Positions 54,631-63,601 of a DNA stretch of 64,000 nt are shown piece after piece. How positions within the stretch are numbered: position 1 is the stretch's first letter; every line of letters starts with the position of its first letter. The translations under genes were made by a program, and so were the position numbers. The stretch comes from Grimontia kaedaensis. Lineage in GTDB: Bacteria > Pseudomonadota > Gammaproteobacteria > Enterobacterales > Vibrionaceae. The stretch spans positions 744,001 to 808,000 of the forward strand of contig NZ_CP082276.1 of NCBI RefSeq assembly GCF_023746615.1, in the 5' to 3' direction. The notes beneath the pieces were generated by a model. It ran no database searches. It was given only the letters and a program-made list of their open reading frames with translations, and was not told the DNA's origin.

Positions 54631-55514
54631 TGAAACCCTCGGTATTCCTTTTAATAGCATCGATTGTTCCATTTGGAAGCACAGCAGCATGGTTCAGCGG
54701 ATCAGACGCACTAACATCTGCTCACCAACGTTTACTGGAAGGGAATACCGCTCAGAGTTTTGATGCCATGGTTGAAGCATGGCAACAGGACAAAACAGAT
54801 ACAGAGCAACGTCACCTGACTGAGCTGCTTTCGCTGGCCATCAGTGAGGATTGCGGGAGAAGTTTGAGTACACTTTCTCTTCCAAACTGGCTTCAAGCGA
54901 TGGTTATTCGCCGCGAAACAGTACAAACCCCGAACCGTGTGTATTACCAATTCTCGATCTATGGTTCTTCTGACGCGGGCATTTCCAACGTTACCTTTTC
55001 TGAGTGGCCTGAAAGGAAACTCCTGAATGCGAACCTAACGTCTGAAAATTCAAACAGTTTCAAGCTGGATATAGGTGGTCTCTCAGGCGCCGTTCACGCT
55101 GGTCTCTACAAGCTTGATGTGATGTCGACTGAAAGTGAGAGCTGGTCATCCTGGGTGTTGGTTTCTCAGCCAGAGCCAATTCAGAAGATCAGTTGGAAAG
55201 ACAGTCGAAGCTGGCGTATCGCGCCACCCACAGATTTGAAAAGCACGTGTCCTAGGCCTTTCTTGTCAATGAACCTGTATCAAACCGATGTCGGTGAGGA
55301 TGCGCCAATCTGGTCTGAGGAAAAAGATAAGAATTTGCCTACATCGCTGCCAGTTATTGACGTACCAAACGGACAATACTGGTTTTCTGTAGCGCTTATC
55401 GAAAGGCGTTGGCAAGGAGCTATATTGTTTGAAGATGTCCAACGAATTGCCAGATTTATTGATTTACCTGATGTGGACCTGAGGGAGCTTTCACTTAAAC
55501 CCGGTCAAGAATAA
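54630..55514 (+). CDS. vxrC: DUF2861 periplasmic protein, VxrC-like
   Basis: 294 residues with a signal peptide (ending GSTAA). It matches the DUF2861 protein found after vxrAB in vibrios; Cys pairs (SEDCGRS; KSTCPRP) suggest a disulfide. It starts at the last base of the vxrB stop (TAATG). Precise role unknown; by position it works with the wall-stress sensor. No vxrD/vxrE-like genes follow here. Confidence 0.8.
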   Translation: MKPSVFLLIASIVPFGSTAAWFSGSDALTSAHQRLLEGNTAQSFDAMVEAWQQDKTDTEQRHLTELLSLAISEDCGRSLSTLSLPNWLQAMVIRRETVQTPNRVYYQFSIYGSSDAGISNVTFSEWPERKLLNANLTSENSNSFKLDIGGLSGAVHAGLYKLDVMSTESESWSSWVLVSQPEPIQKISWKDSRSWRIAPPTDLKSTCPRPFLSMNLYQTDVGEDAPIWSEEKDKNLPTSLPVIDVPNGQYWFSVALIERRWQGAILFEDVQRIARFIDLPDVDLRELSLKPGQE

Positions 55515-55713
55515 GCCTGTTAACATAATTTCTTTGATCTTCTATCAATAACACCACTCATTGGTTTGAGTGATGTCACACCTTCAAGAATTGTCTCTTT
55601 ATTGCTAAAAGGCTTCTACTACCCTCTGTAGAGAAAGTAGACACAATGCCGTTTTAAAGTACAAAACTCGCAGTGTCTCCCGCCTTTTGAACCACAGAGA
55701 TGGAATTCTTACC

Positions 55714-56889
55714 ATGAAAAAGAGTTTACTCGCATTCAGTATTGCGCTGATTTCTATGCCCGCACTGGCTGCTAATTACAGTATTGATACCCGAATTGAT
55801 GCCATGGGTGGCGCGGGTACTGCCGCAGCAGATTTCCTATCTGCTGGTTTCCATAACCCTGCGTTAGTCGCTATGGATCCAGACAGCTCTTTTGGTGTGT
55901 TGTTTCCTGTTATCGGCTTACAGTATCGCGATCCAGATAAATTGGTTGATGGACTCGAAGATTTCGGCGGAGTATTTGATACGTTTCAAGCTGACCCAAC
56001 AAATAGTGATAACCGCACTAACGCTGCTAATGCACTAAGAAACTTACAAAATAAGCTCGCTTATGTAAGCGGTGGTATTGGTGGTGCGATTGCGCTTCCA
56101 ACCTCTACGATATCAGGCAACTTCTTCGTAAAAGGTTATACCGAAGCCGTGGTGATGCCAGAAGTCTCGGATAATGACATATCGAACATAGAGAACCCTG
56201 CACTTGATCCTAACGGGGATTATAGTTTGACCTCTCAAGGCCGTGTGTTGGCATTCGGTGTTGTTGACGTAGGATTAGCATTGGCGGGGAATCTTGAATT
56301 AGCAGGGCAGCGCTTTGCTGTTGGTGTAACGCCAAAATCACAGAATTACTATACCTATCACTACCAAGTCTCAGTTGAGAACTTCGAAGGAGACGACTGG
56401 GATTCTGATGCGAACCGCACGGAAGAGAGTGCGTTCAACGTTGACCTGGGCGCAGCATGGCAGACTGGTCCATTCCGTGTTGGCTTCGCCGCCAAAAATC
56501 TGATTTCACAGGAAATCAAAACGGTTAACCGAACGCGTGAATACACTTACCATATTGAGCCGGTTTATACCGTTGGTGGAGCATTTGTGACGGATCTTTT
56601 TGTTGCAGCGATTGATGTGGATCTGAATGAACAAAAACGCTTCTCAGCGCCAAGTGGTCCAGCTATTGTCGACAATACTCAGCTAGTGCGTCTAGGCGCT
56701 GAATTTAATGCTTTTGGTTGGGCGCAATTGAGAGCAGGTTACATCAACGATCTTGAAAATACGCTGGATGGCACCGTGACGTTAGGTCTTGGCCTATCGC
56801 CGTTCAATACGGTTCACTTCGACCTTGCGGCCCAACTCATAGATAGCAACAGCTACGGTGGTTCTGCTCAACTGGCATTTACCTTCTAA
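55714..56889 (+). CDS. TraF-like outer-membrane beta-barrel protein
   Basis: 391 residues with a signal peptide (ending PALAA). It fits the TraF_2 family: RIDAMGGAGTAAADFLSAGF and HNPALVA near the N-terminus, repeated amphipathic strands, and a terminal Phe. Annotated as conjugal transfer TraF in many vibrios, but it is a FadL-like chromosomal barrel with no conjugation genes around it. Function unknown. The start at 55714 begins the signal peptide. Confidence 0.85.
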   Translation: MKKSLLAFSIALISMPALAANYSIDTRIDAMGGAGTAAADFLSAGFHNPALVAMDPDSSFGVLFPVIGLQYRDPDKLVDGLEDFGGVFDTFQADPTNSDNRTNAANALRNLQNKLAYVSGGIGGAIALPTSTISGNFFVKGYTEAVVMPEVSDNDISNIENPALDPNGDYSLTSQGRVLAFGVVDVGLALAGNLELAGQRFAVGVTPKSQNYYTYHYQVSVENFEGDDWDSDANRTEESAFNVDLGAAWQTGPFRVGFAAKNLISQEIKTVNRTREYTYHIEPVYTVGGAFVTDLFVAAIDVDLNEQKRFSAPSGPAIVDNTQLVRLGAEFNAFGWAQLRAGYINDLENTLDGTVTLGLGLSPFNTVHFDLAAQLIDSNSYGGSAQLAFTF

Positions 56890-56943
56890 GGCAATTGGCA
56901 GTAGAATATGCGGCTTCTGAACAGGTTGATTTTGAGGTCGTAA

Positions 56944-57096
56944 ATGAACGATATGCCAACGCTGAGCCATGCTGAGCAACAAGAAGCAGCAGAGCGAATT
57001 CATGCATTGATGGCTCAGGGCATGAGTAGCGGAGAAGCCATTATGCTGGTGGCCAACGAGATTCGCGAACGCGAAGCGTCCAAAAAAGATGATTAA
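56944..57096 (+). CDS. yoaH: YoaH-family protein
   Basis: 50 residues, closely matching the YoaH family in LSHAEQQEAAERIHALMAQG followed by MSSGEAIMLVANEIR. E. coli YoaH is 59 residues with the same core. Function unknown. Its own terminator follows 8 bp after the stop. Confidence 0.9.
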   Translation: MNDMPTLSHAEQQEAAERIHALMAQGMSSGEAIMLVANEIREREASKKDD

Positions 57097-57104
57097 TGTG
57101 AAAG

Positions 57105-57130
57105 CGGCCAATATTTGGCCGTTTTCTTTT
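57105..57130 (+). terminator. Terminator after yoaH
   Basis: 7-bp arms CGGCCAA / TTGGCCG, 3-nt loop, then a T-rich run. Confidence 0.88.
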
Positions 57131-57207
57131 TATTTCCTAACGTTATCCTAAAGACTGTAAATTTAACCCTGCATAGCGAAGGGAATTATTAGATTAAAGG
57201 GGCGACG

Positions 57208-57732
57208 TTGAACGATCGGCTAATTCTGGCAAAAACATTCGCTCGTGCCCGTCATGAAGGGCAGAGATATGGAGAGTTTCCCTATTACGTTCATCTGGAT
57301 GATGTGGAGAAACTGGCGCAACCTTTTGGTATCAACGCAATGATTGTGGCGCAACTGCACGATGTGCTTGAAGACACAACAACAAGTGTGGACGAATTAG
57401 TCCATGACTTTGGCGATAAAATTGCTCTGTCAGTCAGTTACCTCACCGATCCTGTCTCGGGGAACAGAAGTGAGAAGAAGCGGCAGCTTAACCAAAGGTT
57501 TCTTCAGCTTGATGAATCCGATGAAGCAGCAAGATTGGCCTTAATCGTCAAAGCTTGCGATCGATTATCCAACGTTAAAGCCTGCCGACTTTTCCATCCC
57601 GAAAAATTCGCTATGTATCAAGGTGAGCATCCAGAATTTCGCAAAGCAGCTTATCGTTATGGCTTGTGTGAGATGATCTGGTGGGAGCTGGATATGTTGA
57701 TTGAAGTCGGAGACAAGATAGCCCGCTACTAA
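57208..57732 (+). CDS. Stand-alone HD-domain hydrolase, RelA/SpoT HD-like
   Basis: 174 residues of a single HD domain. His in PYYVHLDDVEKLA, the HD pair in VAQLHDVLEDTTTS, and a later Asp in IVKACDRLSNVKACR match the hydrolase domain of SpoT and small alarmone hydrolases. It could degrade (p)ppGpp, but other nucleotide pyrophosphates are possible. No synthetase domain is attached. TTG start with GGGGCG upstream. Confidence 0.8.
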   Translation: MNDRLILAKTFARARHEGQRYGEFPYYVHLDDVEKLAQPFGINAMIVAQLHDVLEDTTTSVDELVHDFGDKIALSVSYLTDPVSGNRSEKKRQLNQRFLQLDESDEAARLALIVKACDRLSNVKACRLFHPEKFAMYQGEHPEFRKAAYRYGLCEMIWWELDMLIEVGDKIARY

Positions 57733-57740
57733 GGTGGGAT

Positions 57741-57754
57741 GTCATCAGACCCTA
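57741..57754. repeat. Solo 14-bp match to a MITE end
   Basis: GTCATCAGACCCTA, identical to 37733-37746, the right end of the 281-bp element. No left end is seen nearby, so it may be a remnant. Confidence 0.35.
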
Positions 57755-57765
57755 GCAATATATAA

Positions 57766-57790
57766 AAAAGCGCTCACCTTGAGCGCTTTT
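57766..57790. terminator. Bidirectional terminator between HD gene and nadE
   Basis: 11-bp arms AAAAGCGCTCA / TGAGCGCTTTT, 3-nt loop, with T- and A-runs on the two sides. Confidence 0.9.
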
Positions 57791-57809
57791 CTCTCACTAG
57801 TCGCTAAGT

Positions 57810-58646
57810 TTACTCATCGTCATAGATGGTAGGAATGGGTTGGCGCTTATGCTGAGTGGCATTGTAGATAGCCACCAATCTATCTTTAACACGTTCTTCA
57901 ACGGCTTTGCCTTCAAGAAAATCATCAATCTCGTCGTAAGTCAGCTGAAGGGCATCTTCATCTGCTTTCTGTGGAGATAGTTCTTCGAGGTCTGCTGTAG
58001 GGGTTTTCACAACAAGAAGTTCAGGTGCACCCATGTGCGCAGCAAGTTGGCGGACCTGACGCTTGCTCAAACCAAACAGTGGTGCCAAATCGCATGCGCC
58101 GTCACCAAATTTTGTGTAGAAGCCGGTGATGTTTTCGGCTGAGTGATCGGTACCTAGCACCAAGCCACCAACCATGCCTGCGATTTCATATTGGGCTACC
58201 ATACGGGCACGTGCTTTAACATTACCCTTAACGAAATCGACCTTGGCATTGTCTGTTGGGATAAGACCAGTACCATCAAGTGCAGAAAGCGTTGAAGCAT
58301 GCAAGCCATCTACACCATCTTTAATGTTCACGCTGACAGAGTGTGTAGGTTGGACAAAGCTGAGCGCTAACTGGGCTTCGTCTTCATCTTTCTGAACGCC
58401 ATAAGGCAAGCGTACTGCAATGAATTGGTAATCAGATGAACCTGTTTCTTCATTCAGTTGCTCAACGGCTAATTGTGCTAGACGACCACAGGTAGAGGAG
58501 TCGACGCCACCACTGATGCCCAAAACCAAAGATTTAGTACCAGAGGCCTTCAATCGGTTTTTGATGAAAGTGATGCGACGTTGAACTTCAAACTCAGCAT
58601 CGATTGTTGGCAATACTCGCATTTCTTCGCGGATAGCTTGTTCCAT
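57810..58646 (-). CDS. nadE: NH3-dependent NAD synthetase
   Basis: Amidates nicotinate adenine dinucleotide to NAD using ammonia. 278 residues (E. coli 275). The PP-loop motif LGISGGVDSST is present, with GTDHSAENITGFYTKFGDG and a C-terminal RQPIPTIYDD. No glutaminase domain. It is divergent from a NadD-like gene, placing the last two steps of NAD synthesis side by side. Confidence 0.97.
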   Translation of the reverse strand: MEQAIREEMRVLPTIDAEFEVQRRITFIKNRLKASGTKSLVLGISGGVDSSTCGRLAQLAVEQLNEETGSSDYQFIAVRLPYGVQKDEDEAQLALSFVQPTHSVSVNIKDGVDGLHASTLSALDGTGLIPTDNAKVDFVKGNVKARARMVAQYEIAGMVGGLVLGTDHSAENITGFYTKFGDGACDLAPLFGLSKRQVRQLAAHMGAPELLVVKTPTADLEELSPQKADEDALQLTYDEIDDFLEGKAVEERVKDRLVAIYNATQHKRQPIPTIYDDE

Positions 58647-58912
58647 TTCAAGACAGACCCTTTTGACGTGTTTCGTTTATTCTGCAACATCCTAAGCTCA
58701 AAATCATGATCAATATTGCCTCAAGTTGTAGTTGGTGAAGATTTCACTCTTTAAGCGCGCAAGTCACCGTACTTTCTCACCATATTGATGCAATAACAGA
58801 CTTGGTAGATGGTTTCTTGTTCATCTAATCCCGCTTTGACTGCAAATTGATTGAAGGTGATAGAGTGAATCGGTTATCAATAGATTATGGATGCAAAAAT
58901 ACATAAGAAAAA

Positions 58913-59443
58913 ATGAGTAAAACGGAATTACGGCAAAACATTGCCATCTTTGGCAGCGCATTTAATCCGCCGAGTTTGGGGCACCTGAGTGTTGTGCAAC
59001 GGCTCCACCATTTCGATCAAGTACTATTGGTGCCAAGCTTTGCCCATGCATGGGGTAAGCAGATGGCGGATTTTGCTCTGCGTTGTGAGTGGGTCAACGA
59101 ATTTATTCGCGAAGCAAAATGCGAAAATTTAACGCTTTACCGTGAAGAGGAAACCCTTTGTGAGGAAGAGTCGGTGACCACATGGACTCTACTTAATCAT
59201 ATTCAGCAGCAATATCCCAATTCTGATCTCACCTTCGTACTAGGGCCAGATAATCTTCTAAACTTTTCAAAGTTCCACAAATCGGCAGAGATTTTGCAAA
59301 GGTGGAACGTACTTGCTTGCCCTGAAACTTTACCCGTCAGAAGTACGGCGATCAGGGAGCGTTTACTGGCAGGGAAATCTATCGATGACCTAACTACGCC
59401 AGCACTGGCTAACAAATTGACGTCTGACGACTTCAGCCAATAA
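58913..59443 (+). CDS. Nicotinate-nucleotide adenylyltransferase-like protein
   Basis: 176 residues of the NadD/NMNAT nucleotidyltransferase fold. Phosphate-binding GSAFNPPSLGH near the N-terminus, FVLGPDNLLNF in the middle, and the ISSTxIR-type motif as VRSTAIRERL near the C-terminus. It probably adenylates nicotinate or nicotinamide mononucleotide. The adjacent nadE supports this. It may be a second enzyme besides a canonical NadD elsewhere. Confidence 0.85.
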   Translation: MSKTELRQNIAIFGSAFNPPSLGHLSVVQRLHHFDQVLLVPSFAHAWGKQMADFALRCEWVNEFIREAKCENLTLYREEETLCEEESVTTWTLLNHIQQQYPNSDLTFVLGPDNLLNFSKFHKSAEILQRWNVLACPETLPVRSTAIRERLLAGKSIDDLTTPALANKLTSDDFSQ

Positions 59444-59552
59444 AAGAAACAACGACTTTATCAGCGCAGTATTTTGATAGACCCTTTGGCGTGATCCCGA
59501 CGCGCAAAGGCACTTTGGAGGCGTTTGATAAAGCTAGGGAAGATGCATAATC

Positions 59553-60017
59553 TTGATTTCTATAATAATACCCAGACTCATTGCGGCGACATTCTTTGTT
59601 ACGCCGTCACTTTCTACGGCCGCATTTATTGAAACAAGCACTGTCATTGACGGTGTAGATGTCGCCAACTCTATTAATTTTTCACAATCGCAAGATCGCA
59701 GTGTGATTGAGTGGCAAGTAAAAGACCAGGTTCTTCCGACTGTTTGGGACAGTTGGAAACATGACTGGGATATTCCGCATTTCCTCTCCACGCAAACTGG
59801 CGCTTCGTACTATGGATTTGGAGTATGGAAGCCGGAAGAGTATCAGCAGCAAAGCTTGACTGAGGTGGGGATGGAAGACTGGTTACTGAACCATGGTCTG
59901 AATTTCAGCTTTACCACGGAATCAAACAGCAGAGATACCCGATACCGATTTGATATGCGCTGGCATGAAGAAACCAATACCGAGTTCTTGCTTCAAATGC
60001 AGGTGCCTATTAAATAG
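59553..60017 (+). CDS. Secreted protein of unknown function
   Basis: 154 residues with a signal peptide (about 1-24, IIIPRLIAATFFVTPSLSTA). The mature part is Trp-rich (EWQVKDQVLPTVWDSWKHDW) and not recognised. TTG start, with AGGGA rather far upstream, so the exact start is uncertain. It overlaps the convergent AraC-like gene by 8 nt. Confidence 0.65.
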   Translation: MISIIIPRLIAATFFVTPSLSTAAFIETSTVIDGVDVANSINFSQSQDRSVIEWQVKDQVLPTVWDSWKHDWDIPHFLSTQTGASYYGFGVWKPEEYQQQSLTEVGMEDWLLNHGLNFSFTTESNSRDTRYRFDMRWHEETNTEFLLQMQVPIK

Positions 60018-60669
60018 CTCCAATCGTTTTTTCAATCTGTAGCATCAATTCCTGTTCAGTTATTGATGCTTGCTGCGCGATTTTCGCCAATTTCTGGCCT
60101 GACTTCAGTTTTTTCACACAATCCCTAATACTGAGCTGGAGTGCAATTTGTTCTCCAGAAAAGCCAGTCAGTTGAAAAATGCTCTGGTCCTTTTGCTTTT
60201 TTTTATCATTCAAGTTTTCAAGCTTTGTAATGGCTTCAGCCAATTTTAAGGTGTTTGCATCGTACCTGTCGTTTGGTGACACCGTCGAAAGATAATCTCT
60301 GGCACATCTTAAAAGGCGACCATGAGAACCAGACCAACTTCCATTGGTTTCCAGATTTAGTTGCTGTGCTATACCTTGGAGGAGTAGAGATGGTAAAACA
60401 TAACCTGCGGAATTTGGCAGCACGACAGTTGAACGCACAGAGAAATCAAGCGTTGAAACGACGGAGCCTTGCAGAATGGTAACGGCGCTCAAGCAGCCTG
60501 TGGGCAGCCAGAACCCTTGGCCTTTACAAACAGGTAGTTCCAATTTTCCAAGACGGATCAGGGCCAATCCCTCGTGGACCAGGATGTAAGAAGACTGAGG
60601 CTGCTTTTTTCGAGGGCCGACGATGAGATGGTCTGCTTTTTGGTGCAAAAACTCTATGGCTTGTTTCAT
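60010..60669 (-). CDS. AraC-like cupin regulator with degenerate C-terminus
   Basis: 219 residues. The N-terminal half looks like an AraC-type ligand cupin (LVHEGLALIRLGKLELPVCK, GFWLPTGCLSAVTILQG). The C-terminal half contains one HTH-like stretch (QKLAKIAQQASITEQELM) but not the two clear HTH motifs of AraC proteins. It could be a diverged regulator or a ligand-binding partner. Confidence in the family is moderate. Confidence 0.6.
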   Translation of the reverse strand: MKQAIEFLHQKADHLIVGPRKKQPQSSYILVHEGLALIRLGKLELPVCKGQGFWLPTGCLSAVTILQGSVVSTLDFSVRSTVVLPNSAGYVLPSLLLQGIAQQLNLETNGSWSGSHGRLLRCARDYLSTVSPNDRYDANTLKLAEAITKLENLNDKKKQKDQSIFQLTGFSGEQIALQLSIRDCVKKLKSGQKLAKIAQQASITEQELMLQIEKTIGAI

Positions 60670-60901
60670 GTTAACCTTCTCTCATTGCAAGGCGCACATA
60701 GTCTTTGGTTTTCAAGGGGAGATCAAGCGCGGTGAATCGTCAAGTATGGCTTGTTGTCTAAAAATACATCGAGTTGTTACAATCATTAGTAACTAAAGTG
60801 AGGTAAGACCTCCAACCTCTGTATAATGGCGATTAAAACAATGTTCGAAATCCCATATCTGCGTAAAATGGCGCAGTTTTTATCGGAGCAAGTAGAATCA
60901 C

Positions 60902-62014
60902 GTGCAACAAAATAATGATCCTTTCTTAGAAATTCGTCCTTACAATAACGATGAGGTGCCTGGTGCGATTGATCGTCTCATCGAAGACGAAGAATTCATC
61001 TCAGCCATTTTAAAGTACCGCTTCCCACAGTTTTCTGGCATTGCTGGCTGGCTTCTTAAGCCGATTTTGAAGCGATACCTACATTCCAAGTGGAATAAAA
61101 TCAAAACTGTTCGTGACGTTCAACTCCATATTGCCACATACATGGATTCAATGATAAAAAGCACGTCGGAAGGTTTGACGACAAGTGGTTTGGACAAGTT
61201 GGATCCTAACAACAGCTATTTGTTTGTTTCTAATCACCGCGATATAGCGATGGACCCAGCGATGGTCAACTGGTGTCTGCATGAGAATCAGTTTGATACG
61301 GTTCGCATCGCCATTGGTGACAACCTGCTTAAAAAGCCTTGCGCAACTGAACTGATGAAACTGAATAAGAGTTTTATCGTTAAGCGCTCTGCGAAAGGCC
61401 CACGAGAAATGATGAAGGCGTTGGGTCAGTTATCTGCTTACATCAAAGCCTCTTTGGATGAAAAGCAGTCTATTTGGATTGCGCAGAGAGAAGGTCGTGC
61501 GAAAGACGGCAACGATAAAACAGATCCTGCGATTTTAAAAATGTTCTTCATGGAGGGGCGTCGTCAGAAAATTGAATTTGCTGACTATGTGGCTTCGCTG
61601 CGTATAGTTCCGGTGACAATCTCTTATGAAAACGATCCATGTGATGCAGCAAAAGCGAACGAGCTTTACCGCAAGCAGCAAGAAGGTGGATACGAAAAGG
61701 GTGAGTTTGAAGATATCGAAAGCATCGTTCAAGGCATTGTTGGCCAGAAACGCAGAATCCATGTCGCGTTTGGTGACGTGATTGGTAACGAGTTCGATTC
61801 ACCTGAAGCGCTGGCTGTAGAGATTGATCGCCAGATTTATCAAAACTATCACTTGTTCCCAGCAAACTATATTGCTGCGGGCAAAGAGCACAGCTCAATC
61901 ACCGATAGTGACCGCGCCCAGTTTGATAGCAAGCTTTCGTCATTGCCAGAAGGTGTAGCTCAGATTGTTAAGGCAATGTACGCGATGCCGACCGATAAAA
62001 AAGCTGACGCATAA
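60902..62014 (+). CDS. PlsC-domain lysophospholipid acyltransferase
   Basis: 370 residues. The acyltransferase motif HxxxxD is at His112-Asp118 (SNHRDIAMDPAMV), with IVKRSAKGP and the later AQREGRAKDGN matching the glycerophosphate-binding block. Such enzymes acylate lysophosphatidic acid or lysophospholipids at the inner membrane. GTG start; GGAGC lies somewhat far upstream. No strong membrane helix beyond a hydrophobic patch near residue 45. Confidence 0.87.
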   Translation: MQQNNDPFLEIRPYNNDEVPGAIDRLIEDEEFISAILKYRFPQFSGIAGWLLKPILKRYLHSKWNKIKTVRDVQLHIATYMDSMIKSTSEGLTTSGLDKLDPNNSYLFVSNHRDIAMDPAMVNWCLHENQFDTVRIAIGDNLLKKPCATELMKLNKSFIVKRSAKGPREMMKALGQLSAYIKASLDEKQSIWIAQREGRAKDGNDKTDPAILKMFFMEGRRQKIEFADYVASLRIVPVTISYENDPCDAAKANELYRKQQEGGYEKGEFEDIESIVQGIVGQKRRIHVAFGDVIGNEFDSPEALAVEIDRQIYQNYHLFPANYIAAGKEHSSITDSDRAQFDSKLSSLPEGVAQIVKAMYAMPTDKKADA

Positions 62015-62031
62015 TATTGATTTATAGAACG

Positions 62032-62066
62032 AAAAGGGGATGTGACATTGTCACATCCCCTTTTTC
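62032..62066. terminator. Strong bidirectional terminator
   Basis: 15-bp perfect arms AAAAGGGGATGTGAC / GTCACATCCCCTTTT, 3-nt loop, T-run after. It lies between the acyltransferase gene and the convergent LysR gene. Confidence 0.93.
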
Positions 62067-62075
62067 TTTATCAGC

Positions 62076-62972
62076 TTAAATGACTCGAATATTTTCAGAA
62101 AGGAAGTCTACAAAGTGTCTGACCTTCGGTGCTAAATACTCTCTACGAGGGTATACGGCATAAACGGGCAGCTTCAATGTCGGCTTCCAATCCTTCATCA
62201 ATATCGTCAATTCGCCATTCTCAATTTCACTATCCAATAGATAAGTAGCGATATAAGCGATGCCTACGCCTGACTTGGTCGCCTCCAAAACTGCCGGGGC
62301 ATTGTTAATGCGGTATGAGCCTCTGACAGTCACTGATTGCTCGCTACCATCTCGTTTGAATGGCCATTGATCATAAGTGCGCTGGACACTTTGATAGGTA
62401 ATACAATTGTGTTCGCGAAGATCAGAGGGATGCTTTGGTGATCCATGTGCTTCGAGATAAGAGGGAGAGGCAACAAGCTTAAATTGGCAATCACCAAGTT
62501 TCCTGGCAACCATGCCTTCCGGCGGTGCTTCATGAATCGCTAACCAACAATCAAATCCATCCTCTACCAAGTTCGGGCGGTGATCGAACAAGTGTATTTC
62601 TAATTCGAGCGCTGGGAACTGTGTTTGAAATGCTGAGAGCAATTTTGTGATTTGAGCATTACCAAACGACTGAGCAACACCAACCTTTAATCTTCCGGAA
62701 ACCTCATTCCTAAAACCTGCAACCATGGCTTCAGCGTCTTGCATGGTTTCGACAATCTGGCGCCCGAAGGCTGCATATTGTTCGCCGGCTTCGGTTAGGG
62801 CAACAGAGCGGGTATTTCGTTGAACCAGTTGAACACCTAATCGTTCTTCGAGATAGCGAATTTGCTTACTGACTTGAGACTTTGAAATCCCAAGGTACTC
62901 GGCCGCGCGGGTGAAGTGTTGTTCATGCGCCACAGTCGCCAGGACTACCATTTGCTGAAGGTTATCTAACAT
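62076..62972 (-). CDS. LysR-family transcriptional regulator
   Basis: 298 residues. HTH in residues 1-60 (HFTRAAEYLGISKSQVSKQI), effector domain from about 90 (RLKVGVAQSFGNAQITKLL). It belongs to the CrgA/DmlR-like group. It stands 630 bp from the next gene on the other side (a chromate transporter), so its target is unclear. Confidence 0.92.
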   Translation of the reverse strand: MLDNLQQMVVLATVAHEQHFTRAAEYLGISKSQVSKQIRYLEERLGVQLVQRNTRSVALTEAGEQYAAFGRQIVETMQDAEAMVAGFRNEVSGRLKVGVAQSFGNAQITKLLSAFQTQFPALELEIHLFDHRPNLVEDGFDCWLAIHEAPPEGMVARKLGDCQFKLVASPSYLEAHGSPKHPSDLREHNCITYQSVQRTYDQWPFKRDGSEQSVTVRGSYRINNAPAVLEATKSGVGIAYIATYLLDSEIENGELTILMKDWKPTLKLPVYAVYPRREYLAPKVRHFVDFLSENIRVI

Positions 62973-63601
62973 ATGGAATTTTCGTTAGTTATCGAGAGGA
63001 GGATAGCGTATCACATCTCTTCCCAATTCACTGAGTGACGTTGTCACAAAGAAGTGAAACTCATTTATTTAAATTTGATACTGCCAACATTCCTTCAATG
63101 AGGAGAGAGCAGGAGCTTGAAAAACATTTTCTCTGCGCATTTGTCATCAAAAATTCATTCAAGCAAAAGGCTAGAAGTAGCTGCGTAAGGATTGTGTTCA
63201 ATGATCCGCACTCTAGTTCTGAATCTGCACAAATCAGGTTCCAGATCGTTTTATGAAAGGGAATTACGAAAAGCGTTAAACGCTATAGCATTGATAAAAA
63301 CCTCAATAAATCCTTTTATAACAATATTTTATATGATTTGTTTTCAAGTGGAAACAATATGAATAAGTGTAAGTAAGCACTAACATACATTTGTTGTAAA
63401 CCTACAGATCTAGAGGATCTTTTGTCGTTACTTTGAATAGATCGTGAACATGACTAAATGGAGAATGAATCAAATCGATTTGAAGGATTGATAAGAATTG
63501 TTTCTATTGATGGGGAATGAGATTTAAAATTGCGGCAGAAATTCAGGTATTTGATGTGAAACTCATCAATGGCCTGGTTCATTAAGGAGGTTTGTTTTCG
63601 G
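62973..63601. other. Long AT-rich intergenic region
   Basis: About 630 bp with no convincing gene on either strand; short frames here lack ribosome sites and known motifs. It presumably holds the promoters of the LysR and chrA genes. No repeat ends or strong hairpins seen. Confidence 0.5.

Noticed and set aside
55714..56889. Evidence for conjugation from the TraF-like protein
   Set aside because: The family name is misleading; no other transfer genes are present and the protein looks like a chromosomal outer-membrane barrel.
59443..59547. A 34-codon open frame ending TAA after the NadD-like gene
   Set aside because: It has no start codon with a ribosome site and is in a different frame from the upstream gene; the NadD-like protein already ends normally.
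63035..63256. A 73-residue gene in the long gap before chrA
   Set aside because: No ribosome site, no recognisable motif, and composition unlike the coding neighbours.
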